64,000 nt of DNA from Leptolyngbyaceae cyanobacterium (lineage in GTDB: Bacteria > Cyanobacteriota > Cyanobacteriia > Cyanobacteriales > Aerosakkonemataceae). The stretch's first letter is position 1. Every line of letters starts with the position of its first letter. Positions 43,673-53,263 of this stretch are shown one piece after another. The DNA is taken from contig DATNQN010000151.1 in the NCBI GenBank assembly GCA_036703985.1, positions 1 to 64,000 of the forward strand, written 5' to 3'. The notes beneath the pieces are model-generated. The model did no database searches, had not been told where the DNA came from, and saw nothing but the letters and a program-made list of their open reading frames with translations. The translations under genes were made by a program, and so were the position numbers.

Positions 43673-44926
43673 TTAACGAAATATCGGGACTTCGATCGCG
43701 CGGCTACTTAATTCTTCAAACAGGCTATCATACTCTTCTCGATCGATTGGAAAATCTACTGTTTTGTTTCGGAGTGCAGAAAGTATAATCGCGTTAATCA
43801 ATTCAATAGTAGGCAAGGTATTTTCTCCATTTACTATAGGCTCTCCTCCATTGAGGATGGCATCGATAAAGCTGTCCATTAAAATTAAATGATGGGGAGG
43901 GTCTTCTTTCTTTAACAAACCCAATCGCTGTAATAAACTTGGATATTTCAGTAATTTTATTTCTTTTAATTTTTGGGAAGCTTGACGATCCCATTGGCGA
44001 ATCAAATTTTCCAAATTAGGATCTTTTTTAATATCTAGAGTTTGCCACTTTGTTTTTGGCTGATCGTGATTTCCTCCCAGATCGATCGCCATTTTGGAAA
44101 GTCGATCTTCATAAGTCCCCAGCAAAATACGATCGTAGCGATCGCTAGTTAAACTTTGAACATCCTGAACGACAACTATTCCTTTATCTCCAGCTATTTG
44201 ACGAATGCTATAACCTCTAGGTTGATTAATAGTAAGTTGGAGCGAACCAAAAGCACCATTTTCAAACAGGACATTCGCGCAGACGATATCTTCAATTTCT
44301 GCTTTGTGAAGTTGATTACCAATCAGCGCAGAAACTTGTTTGGGTTTACCAATTAGCCAGCAAATCAAATCTAGGTCGTGACTGGCTTGATTCATCAGCA
44401 CGCCACCACCTGAATGTTGCCAAGTAGAGTGCCAACGATCGCGATAATAGCTTTCTGGACGAAATTCAACCCATGACCAAAGTATGCGCGAAATTTTACC
44501 AATTGCTCCCTCTTCAATCAAATGCTTGATTTTCTGAGGACTTCGATAGGTACGATATTGATGAGCAACACCAATTTTTAGGTTGTTGACCTTTGCTGCT
44601 GCAATCATCGCGTCAGCTTCTGAGACGCGGTTAGCAAATGGTTTTTCCATAAAAATATGAACTCCTGCCTTCAAGCAGGCTAAACCAATTTCGCTATGAA
44701 GATGGTGGGGAGTTGCGATCGAAACTGCATCAACAATTCCAGCGTCCAGTAAGTCACGGTAATCTGTAAACCACCGCACGCGATGTTTGTTTGCCTGTTC
44801 TTTGACTGCCGTTTCATCAATATCGACCAGAGCAACTAACTCGACATTTTCGTGTTTTTTGGCTAAGTAAGAGTGAAGTACACCAATACCTTTGGTTCCA
44901 ATTACAGCGTAACGAATTTTTCTCAT
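43673..44926 (-). CDS. Gfo/Idh/MocA-family oxidoreductase
   Basis: A 417-residue NAD(P)-dependent sugar or cyclitol oxidoreductase. The N-terminal Rossmann domain begins IRYAVIGTKGIGVLHSYLAKK, with the EKPFANRVSEADAM motif near residue 93 holding the catalytic Lys. The C-terminal half contains GGGVLMNQASHDLDLICWLIG near 170, with the conserved His-Asp. It probably oxidises or reduces a nucleotide-sugar or free sugar made by this cluster. Flanked by an SDR and an SMP-30 lactonase, it fits an oxidation-then-lactone-opening series. Confidence 0.9.
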   Translation of the reverse strand: MRKIRYAVIGTKGIGVLHSYLAKKHENVELVALVDIDETAVKEQANKHRVRWFTDYRDLLDAGIVDAVSIATPHHLHSEIGLACLKAGVHIFMEKPFANRVSEADAMIAAAKVNNLKIGVAHQYRTYRSPQKIKHLIEEGAIGKISRILWSWVEFRPESYYRDRWHSTWQHSGGGVLMNQASHDLDLICWLIGKPKQVSALIGNQLHKAEIEDIVCANVLFENGAFGSLQLTINQPRGYSIRQIAGDKGIVVVQDVQSLTSDRYDRILLGTYEDRLSKMAIDLGGNHDQPKTKWQTLDIKKDPNLENLIRQWDRQASQKLKEIKLLKYPSLLQRLGLLKKEDPPHHLILMDSFIDAILNGGEPIVNGENTLPTIELINAIILSALRNKTVDFPIDREEYDSLFEELSSRAIEVPIFR

Positions 44927-44971
44927 AGTAATTTTTATTTTTAGTATTAAAATATAGTGAAAAGTCTGCTA

Positions 44972-45868
44972 TCAAGGTGGATCTTGAGCAACGCGATGAT
45001 TATATAATGTTGTTCCTCCATCAATTTTAAGAACCGTTCCTGTGGTGAATTTTGAAAAATAATCTGAAGCCAAATAAACGGCTGCTCTGCCAATATAACA
45101 AGGATTAATCGAACTTTCGTACAACATGGTATGTTCTTGACGGTAAGGGTTTCCTTGCTCGTCTTCTTCAACCCAACCGGGAGCGATTCCATTTACTCTT
45201 ATCCCATAGGGAGCTAAGTCTACTGCTAATTCTTTGATGATCATACCTAACGCTGCTTTTGAAGAACTATAACTAGGCCAACGGGCAATTATTTCTTGGT
45301 GTATTGATGTAATAAAAATAATAGAACCACTAATAGAATTAGCCACCATCATTTGGGAAATAAGTTTGGTAAGGTAGAGCGGGCCAAATATATTAGTTTG
45401 AAAGGTTTTTTGCCATTCTGCTAAATCCAAATTATTTATACCAATAGTTTCAAATTGAATACCTACATTATCGATCAGAATATCAATTATAATTTTATTT
45501 TCGGACAGACTAGCAAACAAAGAATCAATATCTTCAGGTTTAGATATGTCAGATACAAAGCCTCTAAACTTAACAGGATAAGTATTTAATTCTTTTTTTA
45601 AGTTTAATATTCCTTCTTCTAGGATATCGGTGAAAAAAATATTTGCGCCTTGTTTTGCCATTTCAATAGCGATACTTCTGCCAATATTTTTTGCGGCTCC
45701 AGTAATCAGGATGTTTTTGCCAGCTAAAAGCTGATTATCTAAAACTATTGAAGGCTCTACTGTTTTGACAATCACTTTTGGCTTGAGAGTAGGAGCCGGA
45801 TTGAGGAAGGCTTTAAATGCTGCTTTGAAGCGAGTTTTGATGTTATTTAACCGATTTTTTAAGTTCAT
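44972..45868 (-). CDS. short-chain dehydrogenase/reductase
   Basis: A 298-residue classical SDR. The cofactor motif NILITGAAKNIGRSIAIEMA (TGxxxxIG) begins near residue 52, NNVG-like DNVGIQ near 137, catalytic Ser in IIFITSIHQE and YSSSK with catalytic Tyr and Lys near 203-207. The end PGWVEEDEQGNPYRQEH and the tail DGGTTL are typical. The first 45 residues are a basic helix plus linker, as in the SMP-30 protein. Substrate unknown; a sugar alcohol is likely from context. Confidence 0.9.
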   Translation of the reverse strand: MNLKNRLNNIKTRFKAAFKAFLNPAPTLKPKVIVKTVEPSIVLDNQLLAGKNILITGAAKNIGRSIAIEMAKQGANIFFTDILEEGILNLKKELNTYPVKFRGFVSDISKPEDIDSLFASLSENKIIIDILIDNVGIQFETIGINNLDLAEWQKTFQTNIFGPLYLTKLISQMMVANSISGSIIFITSIHQEIIARWPSYSSSKAALGMIIKELAVDLAPYGIRVNGIAPGWVEEDEQGNPYRQEHTMLYESSINPCYIGRAAVYLASDYFSKFTTGTVLKIDGGTTLYNHRVAQDPP

Positions 45869-45878
45869 TAGCGAAATC

Positions 45879-46673
45879 TTAGAAATGATATAATGAACGC
45901 AATTTACGATTGACGCGCAGCAGAGTTGAGCGAAAATAATTCAGACTAAGAGTAAATTGCTGATAAACCGCCACTGATAATTTGCGACGATAAGACTTAG
46001 GTGCGATCGAGAACGAATATTCTTCTTTGCCTTGTTTGCTGAGTTCTCGATGAGTTTTAGCTAAAAGAGTTTCTTGAAATGCTGCTTCTAGTTCAGCAGC
46101 CAAAGTGGGGAAGCCAATTTTTTGACTCATTTCTATCATAATAGAACCCATCTCTTGAAAGAATTTCTGACGACTCTTGCAATTCGGGCAATATATAATA
46201 CTCAAGTCTAGGTTATCTTCTAGTTGATCGGCTAGGCGAATTAAAAGAACATCGCGATCGATCCGATCGAGTTTGTCAAGGCGATCGCGAATGGCTAGAA
46301 TATTTTGTGCATTCCATTTCCAGGCTGCATATCTGCATACATACTCTTCAATTTCTTCACCTACAACAGACCTTACTTGTTTGCGCTTGGCATTCGAGAT
46401 GCCCTTTCCCCAACTGCCAAAATCACCGTGAGCATATATAGAATGGATCAGACCCGCAGCTACTATTTTTGCAGAAACGTGAAGTGAAGCTAGAATACTA
46501 GCTGTACCTACGACATGAGCAATAAAAGTTTTGCCAGAGGGTCGATAGCAACCTGTAAACAGTTTCATTGCCAAATCGTAAGTATTGCTAATGCTAATAA
46601 GGTCTTCTTTGGAGTAACCCTCACGTTGTAGCTGATTTAAAAGTTGGATGTTAGTTTGTGCGTAAGATTGCAT
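45879..46673 (-). CDS. HD-like helical protein (DUF6817-type)
   Basis: A 264-residue protein. Residues 40-130 resemble an HD phosphohydrolase core (FIAHVVGTASILASLHVSAK then IVAAGLIHSIYAHGDFG), but the diagnostic His-Asp reads His-Ser, so metal-dependent hydrolysis may be lost or use other residues. VLLIRLADQLEDNLDLSIIY near 140 supplies the downstream Asp. I associate this layout with DUF6817, function unknown. It lies in the middle of the operon 10 bp from the SDR gene. Confidence 0.7.
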   Translation of the reverse strand: MQSYAQTNIQLLNQLQREGYSKEDLISISNTYDLAMKLFTGCYRPSGKTFIAHVVGTASILASLHVSAKIVAAGLIHSIYAHGDFGSWGKGISNAKRKQVRSVVGEEIEEYVCRYAAWKWNAQNILAIRDRLDKLDRIDRDVLLIRLADQLEDNLDLSIIYCPNCKSRQKFFQEMGSIMIEMSQKIGFPTLAAELEAAFQETLLAKTHRELSKQGKEEYSFSIAPKSYRRKLSVAVYQQFTLSLNYFRSTLLRVNRKLRSLYHF

Positions 46674-46694
46674 AGTTTTCCTCTAACTTTCATG

Positions 46695-47915
46695 TTAATT
46701 TATTATCAAAGCGCGTTTAATAATTACAACATATTCTTCCAGCATTCGTTCTTCTCTAAACATTTTTTCGGCGCGAATTTTGCCAGCTTGTCCTATAGAA
46801 TAGCGTAATTCTGCATCCGCAGCTAAGGTTTCTATTGCAATTGCTAATTCTCGAATTGTTGCTTCTGGATCTAGTTTAGGATCGCTTAATAATTTTCCGG
46901 TATTTCCCAACTGTTCGGGAATGCCACTAACCGCACTGGCGATCGCAGGTTTTCCCTTCGCCATTGCTTCCATAATTGCTAACGGCATTCCCTCAAATTG
47001 TGAGGGTAAAATAAAGATATCGGCAGCATCTAACAAATCGGGAATATCTGCACGTTCTCCGACAAATTTGATCCGATCGCTGATTCCTAGTTCGGCTGCT
47101 ACAGTTTGCAATTGAATTGATAAATTACCCGTACCTGCCCAAATAAAGTAAAGTTGCGACCAAATTTTGCGTTGTTTAAGTTGCTCGATCGCCTTAATTT
47201 GATATTGATAACCTTTCGAGATATCCATACGAGCGGCGGTAAAACAAACTACAGCATCATGGGGTATACTAAACTGTTGACGTAGGCGATCGCGTACCTC
47301 TAGATTGGGTGGATTAAAATACTGTGCGGGTCTTCCATTATAGATAACTCGACCTAAATTTTCTGGTAACTTGAACTTTTGATGCAGTAAATCTAAATTC
47401 TCCTGAGAAACCGTAAAAATTCCTCGTGCTTGCTGATAAATATCAGGTAAGTAATGTAAGTAAGCTACAAATTTTTTGACCCAAGAATGAGTTACAGCAT
47501 GAATGAGAATTATGTAAGGAATTTCCATCTGGATCGCCACTTTTTTAGCAACGATGTTGGAGACTGGACAACCATCACTAAAAACGATCAAATCCGGTTT
47601 TGCTAATGCAAAAATCGTTTGAAATTCCGATGTATTTGAAAAAGCGCGTGCTGGTGTACTGGGGAGATAAAGATTGTCATCATTAAGCCAAAAATGTTGA
47701 ATTCCTCGTTGGTTTCTTTGCTCGATCAGATGATGAGAAGCTTGACACTGAGCGCAGCTAACATCATAACCTAAATCTACCAGTTTCATTATCAGCGAGT
47801 GATTCCATTGGGAAGCACCATAGATACCTGGACAGTCTGTATAAAGGAGAATATGCCCAAGTTTATTTTGGTTATTTTCTGCTTCGGATTGTGCCAATGT
47901 TAATATTTCTGCCAT
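46695..47915 (-). CDS. glycosyltransferase family 4
   Basis: A 406-residue GT-B retaining glycosyltransferase. The donor-binding half shows VVCFTAARMDISKGYQYQIK near residue 220, then RIKFVGERADIPDLLDAADI and FILPSQFEGMPLAIMEAMAKG near 310 with the E-x7-E motif. Donor and acceptor are unknown. The ATG at 47915 overlaps the stop of the upstream gene (TGATG), so the two are translationally coupled. Confidence 0.92.
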   Translation of the reverse strand: MAEILTLAQSEAENNQNKLGHILLYTDCPGIYGASQWNHSLIMKLVDLGYDVSCAQCQASHHLIEQRNQRGIQHFWLNDDNLYLPSTPARAFSNTSEFQTIFALAKPDLIVFSDGCPVSNIVAKKVAIQMEIPYIILIHAVTHSWVKKFVAYLHYLPDIYQQARGIFTVSQENLDLLHQKFKLPENLGRVIYNGRPAQYFNPPNLEVRDRLRQQFSIPHDAVVCFTAARMDISKGYQYQIKAIEQLKQRKIWSQLYFIWAGTGNLSIQLQTVAAELGISDRIKFVGERADIPDLLDAADIFILPSQFEGMPLAIMEAMAKGKPAIASAVSGIPEQLGNTGKLLSDPKLDPEATIRELAIAIETLAADAELRYSIGQAGKIRAEKMFREERMLEEYVVIIKRALIIN

Positions 47916-50107
47916 CAACGATTCTCCTGCTGTCGGTATAGGGAAATTAACGCTGCTTCAACTGCGGGTGTGGGAGAGCATTTTAATCCTTCTAAAATAT
48001 TTGCGATCGCTTCTTTATGTTCCGATCGATTTAATTGCTGTTGCGCGAGATGGAGAGCATATTCGGCATAGTATTGCAAAGCTTTGTAGGATAGCTCGTC
48101 AGCGACATCACTGGGTAAATATTGTCGTGAAATTTCAATTGTTCTGCGAGTATCGGCAATTTGGCCTCCAGATTTCAGCAATTGAGAAGTTTCTGTAGTC
48201 GCATCTTTATTAAAACAAACTTGAGTTTTTGGTTCGTACCAAATTGGATAAGAAACGGCGATGCGCTTCCACATTTCCCAATCAAATGCAGATTTAGCTT
48301 GGGGACAAAATCCTCCTAATTGTTCGTAAACATCTCGACGAACAACCATCGAAGAAAACTGCACCCGACACCAAATAGCAATTTTTTCTAACCAGTTTTC
48401 AATGATTCCAGGTGTTTCCCGTTCTAAGGGAGAAAGGCGGGGATTTCCTGTATTATCGGTGTAGAGTTGACGACAAAAAGCCGCACCAACATTAGGAGCT
48501 TTTTCAATACCTGCTTTTAATGAATTATAAAATCCAGGTTCGACCCAATCATCATCATGTAAAATATGAATCCATTGACCTTGCGATCGTTCGATACAGA
48601 TATTAAAGATATGGGGATGACCGACATTTTTAGGGTGTTTGTAAAAGTAGGCCCGATCGCCAGCTACAGATTTAACGATCGCTTCAATTCGATCCTGAAT
48701 TGATTCTTCTGCGCCATCGTTAATTACTTCAATTTGCATTTCTTCAGGACTAGCAGCTTGTTCGATCACGCTTCTCAAAGCTTTTTCAATATGCTGCAAG
48801 CGATTGTAAACGGTAATCGCCACCGACCAAAATGGTCTGTGAGTATTCGCCGGAATTGGATAAATTTTAGGAAAATCAGGCTGAATTTCCTCAGTCTGCA
48901 TTATTCCTAACTCTACTAATTGTTGGCTGTTTTTTAGCTTGATGGAACAATCGCGATCGTATAAAGTTAGAGCCTGATTTTCAGTCAAACTTTTGGCATA
49001 TTCAGCATACTGCATCCCATTACCGTAATGCTCTTTTCTCGTGATTTCTCCCTCCACATAATCCAGAAACGACGAGAAATATTTGAAATGCAGCAAGCAA
49101 CCAGTTTCTAAAGCAATTTCAGCTTGGGAACAATTGGTGAAATGTTGACCACCCGCTAAAACGCGCTCTAAGCTATACTTAATTAGCGGCACTTTACTTA
49201 AATAGTAATCTCCTTCTTTGCCAAAAACTCTTTCTCTAACTCCACCAAAATACACCGTTTGATTTCCGTATAATCCGGCTTGCTCGTATTTGTTATGGTA
49301 AAATTTTTTATCAAAATAAGGGCATACTTCTAGAAAATCTTGTCCTTGAATATAGATCGTTTCATTAACAGGTTTATCTGAATACATATCCAGAAGCACG
49401 GTATTAAAAGCTTTTTTTTGCTTCCGCTCTAATTGTTGACAAAGCTGGCGAATACTTTTAGTTTCGCAATCTGGATAGTAGAGAAGTTCATCTGCATCGA
49501 CAATTAAACACCAATGGTCTATCCCATACTTTTTTAACAAAACTTCAAACCAAGCAGAACCAAAGTTAGCTCGATTAAATGAGAGATCGCTATGCCATAG
49601 ATACACATCTGGTTGACTTAGCAAATAGGATTGAGTTCCATCAGTTGAACCATTATCTACAAAAATAAACTTATTAATTCCTTTTTCTCTGTAATAAGAT
49701 AGAAAATAAGGTAAACGTAATGATTCGTTTCTGACAACCGTACAGCATAAGATGTCATCGGTTTTTAGGGTTAAATTATTTTGATCTATTCGACTTAGTT
49801 GATAATAATTTAAAGCCGCCTCAAACCCGGATTTTTTAATCAAGGTATCGCTGAAATTTTTGTGTAGCTCAGAATCATTAGAGTTTAATTCAAGTGCTTG
49901 ACAATAAACTGCGATCGCTGCCTCTAAATCTCCTTTTTCTACGAGTAAACTGCCAAGTTTGAGAGATGCTTGGGTGTGAGAAGGTTGCAGATTTAAGACT
50001 TTTTTGTAACCTGCGATCGCTATTTCTACCTTCCCCTTCAATTGCCAAGCTTTAGCTAACTTAAAACGAACTTCTGCTACGGCGTTATTTTCTGTTATTT
50101 CCATCAT
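47915..50107 (-). CDS. TPR protein with two glycosyltransferase domains
   Basis: A 730-residue fusion. Residues 8-105 are about three TPR units (AWQLKGKVEIAIAGYKKVLN). Residues 115-360 are a GT2/GT92-like domain (CTVVRNESLRLPYFLSYYRE then FIFVDNGSTDGTQSYLL and DADELLYYPD). Residues 430-650 are a second GT-A domain (FWSVAITVYNRLQHIEKALRS, then IEVINDGAEES and ILHDDDWVEPGFYN). The last part is helical. The two active sites suggest successive sugar additions, with the TPR part docking a partner. It overlaps the GT4 gene. Confidence 0.88.
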   Translation of the reverse strand: MMEITENNAVAEVRFKLAKAWQLKGKVEIAIAGYKKVLNLQPSHTQASLKLGSLLVEKGDLEAAIAVYCQALELNSNDSELHKNFSDTLIKKSGFEAALNYYQLSRIDQNNLTLKTDDILCCTVVRNESLRLPYFLSYYREKGINKFIFVDNGSTDGTQSYLLSQPDVYLWHSDLSFNRANFGSAWFEVLLKKYGIDHWCLIVDADELLYYPDCETKSIRQLCQQLERKQKKAFNTVLLDMYSDKPVNETIYIQGQDFLEVCPYFDKKFYHNKYEQAGLYGNQTVYFGGVRERVFGKEGDYYLSKVPLIKYSLERVLAGGQHFTNCSQAEIALETGCLLHFKYFSSFLDYVEGEITRKEHYGNGMQYAEYAKSLTENQALTLYDRDCSIKLKNSQQLVELGIMQTEEIQPDFPKIYPIPANTHRPFWSVAITVYNRLQHIEKALRSVIEQAASPEEMQIEVINDGAEESIQDRIEAIVKSVAGDRAYFYKHPKNVGHPHIFNICIERSQGQWIHILHDDDWVEPGFYNSLKAGIEKAPNVGAAFCRQLYTDNTGNPRLSPLERETPGIIENWLEKIAIWCRVQFSSMVVRRDVYEQLGGFCPQAKSAFDWEMWKRIAVSYPIWYEPKTQVCFNKDATTETSQLLKSGGQIADTRRTIEISRQYLPSDVADELSYKALQYYAEYALHLAQQQLNRSEHKEAIANILEGLKCSPTPAVEAALISLYRQQENR

Positions 50108-50145
50108 CCTAATAAATTATTTGATAAAGTGATAAAAAAGAGTAT

Positions 50146-50877
50146 TTAAGAATAATTCAAAAAATCTTTATACTCAGTTTTTGATATAGTTTCTATAACT
50201 TCTTCATAGTTTTCAATCAAATCTGACAGGTTTTCAGCAGAGGTTTTAACCAGCTTTGTTTTTACTGGTACAGAGTTAATTCCTAAATAATTAAATATTT
50301 TATCTAGGGTGTCTTGATGTTTATCAGAATTCAAAAGTTCATTTTCATAAACAATTCTTAAATGAGGTACATCTTTTAACACTTTCTGCTCTTCATCGTA
50401 ATTATGCTTGTTTAATTTTATCCTTTTCATGAGTTGCTGACAATTAATGTAAGTTTTATTAATGGAATATTCTCGTTCTCGATCGACAATCCATATATCT
50501 CTATTTACAGCTATTAATTCTGAAATAGCCTGTCTCACAATATTTAATCGATTAATATAAACTATTTCCCACCTTTTTTGATATAAAGTGTCTAAAAAAG
50601 AAGTGTAGTCAGAATATCGCATAATTTGATTTATCTTTATATTACAACCGTAATATTTTTTCATTTTTTTGTGACTTATATTTATACTTCTCCCATTTAA
50701 GTAAAGATAGGGATAAGTAACTTTTTTAATTATTTTGTTTGAAGCATCCCAAAATATTTCTCCCTCACAATAAATTTCTGGATGGGAATTAAACAAATTT
50801 CTAAGTAAATTACTACCTGTTCTTATTTGGGCAAAAATAACAAATTTCTTTTTAGGTAAATTTGCTGGCTCATTCAT
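50146..50877 (-). CDS. sulfotransferase-like protein
   Basis: A 243-residue protein of the sulfotransferase/Stf0-like fold. The PAPS-binding loop is near the N-terminus (FVIFAQIRTGSNLLRNLFNS, with RTGSNLL), then HPEIYCEGEIF. A later YINRLNIVRQAISELIAVNR supplies the second PAPS-binding Arg and Ser. The target would be a sugar or peptide hydroxyl. Low GC in comparison with its neighbours suggests a separate origin. Confidence 0.8.
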   Translation of the reverse strand: MNEPANLPKKKFVIFAQIRTGSNLLRNLFNSHPEIYCEGEIFWDASNKIIKKVTYPYLYLNGRSINISHKKMKKYYGCNIKINQIMRYSDYTSFLDTLYQKRWEIVYINRLNIVRQAISELIAVNRDIWIVDREREYSINKTYINCQQLMKRIKLNKHNYDEEQKVLKDVPHLRIVYENELLNSDKHQDTLDKIFNYLGINSVPVKTKLVKTSAENLSDLIENYEEVIETISKTEYKDFLNYS

Positions 50878-50924
50878 TTCTTTATTATTCTCCTTTGTGA
50901 GCAGCTATATAAATTGAAAATATC

Positions 50925-51614
50925 CTAATTCTTCGCACGTCGCCTATCCAATGAGGCTTTAATCAGACGCACGTAATCTGTCCGCGATTCACGCTGACGA
51001 ATCCCTAGATTTGTTTCATGTAAACGCCGCCACATCAACAATTCTGGTAACATTTTTGCCCGAATTCCTAAGTCAGTTGCCAGTGAATACCAACTGATGA
51101 ATTCTCCCATTTGCAAGTGAGTTTCAAATTTTCCTACTCGCTCAAAAGTTTCCCTTTTGACTAACATAGTTCCCGGATGGTATCCTGCCATTAATCCAGG
51201 CGGACAGTGGATCTTATTTTTAACTGTTTCATCCAATTCTGGACTGTGAAACTGTTGAATATGTCCGAAAACCATATCAATTTCTGGTTCATTTTCCAAT
51301 ACTTGCATTTGCCGGATTAATTTATCCTGTACCCAAAAGTCATCAGCATCAAGAAAGGCGAAAAAATTTCCTTGCGCTACATCTGTACCGTAATTTCTCG
51401 CCGCACCTGCACCGCTTTGAGGTTGGTAATAATATCTGACAGATGCAGAAAATTTTTGAGCTATCTCTGCACTGCGATCGGTTGAACCATCGTTTACTAT
51501 AATAGTTTCAATTGGTTGATAAGTTTGATTGAGTACGCTTTCGATCGCTTCTGCTAGATAGCGATCGCAATTATAAACGGGTATGATGACACTAACTAAC
51601 GGAGAATTTTGCAT
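50925..51614 (-). CDS. glycosyltransferase family 2
   Basis: A 229-residue GT-A inverting glycosyltransferase. LVSVIIPVYNCDRYLAEAIE begins the fold, with IIVNDGSTDRSAEIAQ near residue 35 and the metal-binding FAFLDADDFWVQDKLIRQ near 88. The chain is short for the family and ends just after the catalytic region, so it is a minimal enzyme. It is 14 bp... from the HprK-like gene upstream and probably co-transcribed. Confidence 0.92.
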   Translation of the reverse strand: MQNSPLVSVIIPVYNCDRYLAEAIESVLNQTYQPIETIIVNDGSTDRSAEIAQKFSASVRYYYQPQSGAGAARNYGTDVAQGNFFAFLDADDFWVQDKLIRQMQVLENEPEIDMVFGHIQQFHSPELDETVKNKIHCPPGLMAGYHPGTMLVKRETFERVGKFETHLQMGEFISWYSLATDLGIRAKMLPELLMWRRLHETNLGIRQRESRTDYVRLIKASLDRRRAKN

Positions 51615-51627
51615 TTTTATGCCTGCT

Positions 51628-52722
51628 TCATTTGTTTTGAGAAAGAAACTCGAAAATCACCTGCGGGATTTGCTCTATATCCGTACCGAGTTCTAGATAA
51701 TAACACTGTAATTGATTTACTACGTTCGTCATAATTTCACACGCTTCCTTTCCCGCGCCAGACAACTGCATGATGGTACTCGGAACCAATGCTGCCAATC
51801 CGGTAGCTGTGGATGTGGGTGTTAATGTGGTATTCGGTTTTCCGGTAATGCGGGGAATTAGAAGGGCGCGAAGAGGGAAAGTCGATATAATTTTATTAGG
51901 AAAATAGTCGTTTAAAAAATAAACGGCTTTTTCGGAGTCTAAGCGATCGCGATTGCTAATTGCTGCCGCCAAAAACGGTAATCTTTCGATATCATCGGCA
52001 TTTTTTTTGCCTGTACTGTAAATACTAAAAGCGGTGGGTTTTGGTTCGGCAGTGATTAAACTATAATCATCACTAGCATAGAAAAATTCTGAATTCAAAC
52101 AAGCTAAAGCAGTAGTCGATTTTCCCGATCCTCCTTTACCAACTAGCAACACGCCACCACTCGGCAAACCTACTGCACCTGCATGAACTAATTGAATTTG
52201 GTGCTGACTCATCCAGATGTGAAAAATAGTTCGCAGACAAGCACCTGTTTCCCAATAAGGAATTTGTTTTATACTATCAACCCAATAGATGCCTAAATTG
52301 CGATCGCGATCTAAAAGACTTAACGCATACGCACCCCATTGGAAACTGGTATGAATGCGATCGGTATTGAAACCCTTAATTTCTCCGCGTTTGGGATGAT
52401 AATCGTTTCTCTGCCAAGGTGGAGGTGGCATTACCGTATTTGTCGAGGCGCTATCCCACAAACAAACTGTAAGTGCTGGATCTGAAAATGGTTCTGTTTC
52501 TAAGTGTGCTAAAGCCGGAGTCATGTACGGAATTAAGGCGGCACCAGCAAAACGCAACCGAATTTTAAACCCAGCTATACAATAAAAACGGTCAATACAA
52601 CCCCCCGCCGAAACTTCGGCTTTTTCATATAATTCATAAACATTGTTGAAAAAATCGAGAGGGTTTCTCTGCTCAGTTTCGCTTAAATTATCTGAATTTC
52701 CCAAAGTATTTGGAATCCTCAC
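51628..52722 (-). CDS. HPr-kinase-like serine kinase
   Basis: A 364-residue kinase related to HPr kinase C-terminal domains used in lasso-peptide and PqqD-linked clusters. The P-loop GKGGSGKST is at residues 195-203, following VHAGAVGLPSGGVLL, and ASDDYSLI near 221 carries the acidic pair. No HPr or PTS genes are nearby. In related clusters such kinases phosphorylate a serine at a peptide C-terminus. The start is GTG at 52722. Upstream comes the PqqD gene with an 80-bp gap. Confidence 0.85.
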   Translation of the reverse strand: MRIPNTLGNSDNLSETEQRNPLDFFNNVYELYEKAEVSAGGCIDRFYCIAGFKIRLRFAGAALIPYMTPALAHLETEPFSDPALTVCLWDSASTNTVMPPPPWQRNDYHPKRGEIKGFNTDRIHTSFQWGAYALSLLDRDRNLGIYWVDSIKQIPYWETGACLRTIFHIWMSQHQIQLVHAGAVGLPSGGVLLVGKGGSGKSTTALACLNSEFFYASDDYSLITAEPKPTAFSIYSTGKKNADDIERLPFLAAAISNRDRLDSEKAVYFLNDYFPNKIISTFPLRALLIPRITGKPNTTLTPTSTATGLAALVPSTIMQLSGAGKEACEIMTNVVNQLQCYYLELGTDIEQIPQVIFEFLSQNK

Positions 52723-52801
52723 AGACTTGCTAATTTTATTTTCTGCAAAGCACTAGTTGTTAAAAAATTTGGGAGGATAGTACCTCCCATCATCTCAAGA
52801 A

Positions 52802-53263
52802 TTAATCTTTAATCTTGGCACTAGGCCAACCCATTTGCTCGTCAACTTCATGGATCGGATCTAAAGCCAGCAATTCTTCCATATCCGTGTATTTTTGCAA
52901 GCTTGGCGGCTCAAAAGGTAATTTTTCTGCGTTAGGAATTGCTTGGGTTTGAGCGCTAGATATATTGTTGTTACTTATCTCATTTCCCGTGTCAACAACA
53001 ATCAGTTCTTCCTTTTGTAATTGTTCGATAAAATCGTTGACAGTCTTCTCTATTGTTTCGCGATCGCCTTCGTAGCGCTGAATTATTTTCAATCCAACCT
53101 CGCCTCTAGAAAGTCCTCTTGTCAGGCCATTCCAAATATCGGCTCCAGCTTTCACTAAACTAAAATAATCTCCCTTTTCCAAATTAACTAGTACGACTTC
53201 ACCATCTATTGTTTCGTGAACAACCTTAGGCGCATTAACCCTGAATTTTAAAAAATGATTCAT
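52802..53263 (-). CDS. PqqD-like peptide-binding protein
   Basis: A 153-residue protein whose first 90 residues match the PqqD fold (VHETIDGEVVLVNLEKGDYF, then ADIWNGLTRGLSRGEVGLKI and VNDFIEQLQKEELIV). PqqD and its relatives bind leader peptides of RiPP precursors. The remaining 60 residues are acidic and disordered-looking. It is the first gene of the leftward operon, so the promoter lies to its right. No precursor gene was seen within 450 bp upstream. Confidence 0.85.
   Translation of the reverse strand: MNHFLKFRVNAPKVVHETIDGEVVLVNLEKGDYFSLVKAGADIWNGLTRGLSRGEVGLKIIQRYEGDRETIEKTVNDFIEQLQKEELIVVDTGNEISNNNISSAQTQAIPNAEKLPFEPPSLQKYTDMEELLALDPIHEVDEQMGWPSAKIKD

Noticed and set aside
40403-53263. 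Complete lasso-peptide cluster
   Set aside because: The kinase, PqqD and nucleotidyltransferase genes are there, but no transglutaminase-like peptidase, asparagine-synthetase-like cyclase or precursor gene was found, so only an accessory set can be claimed.
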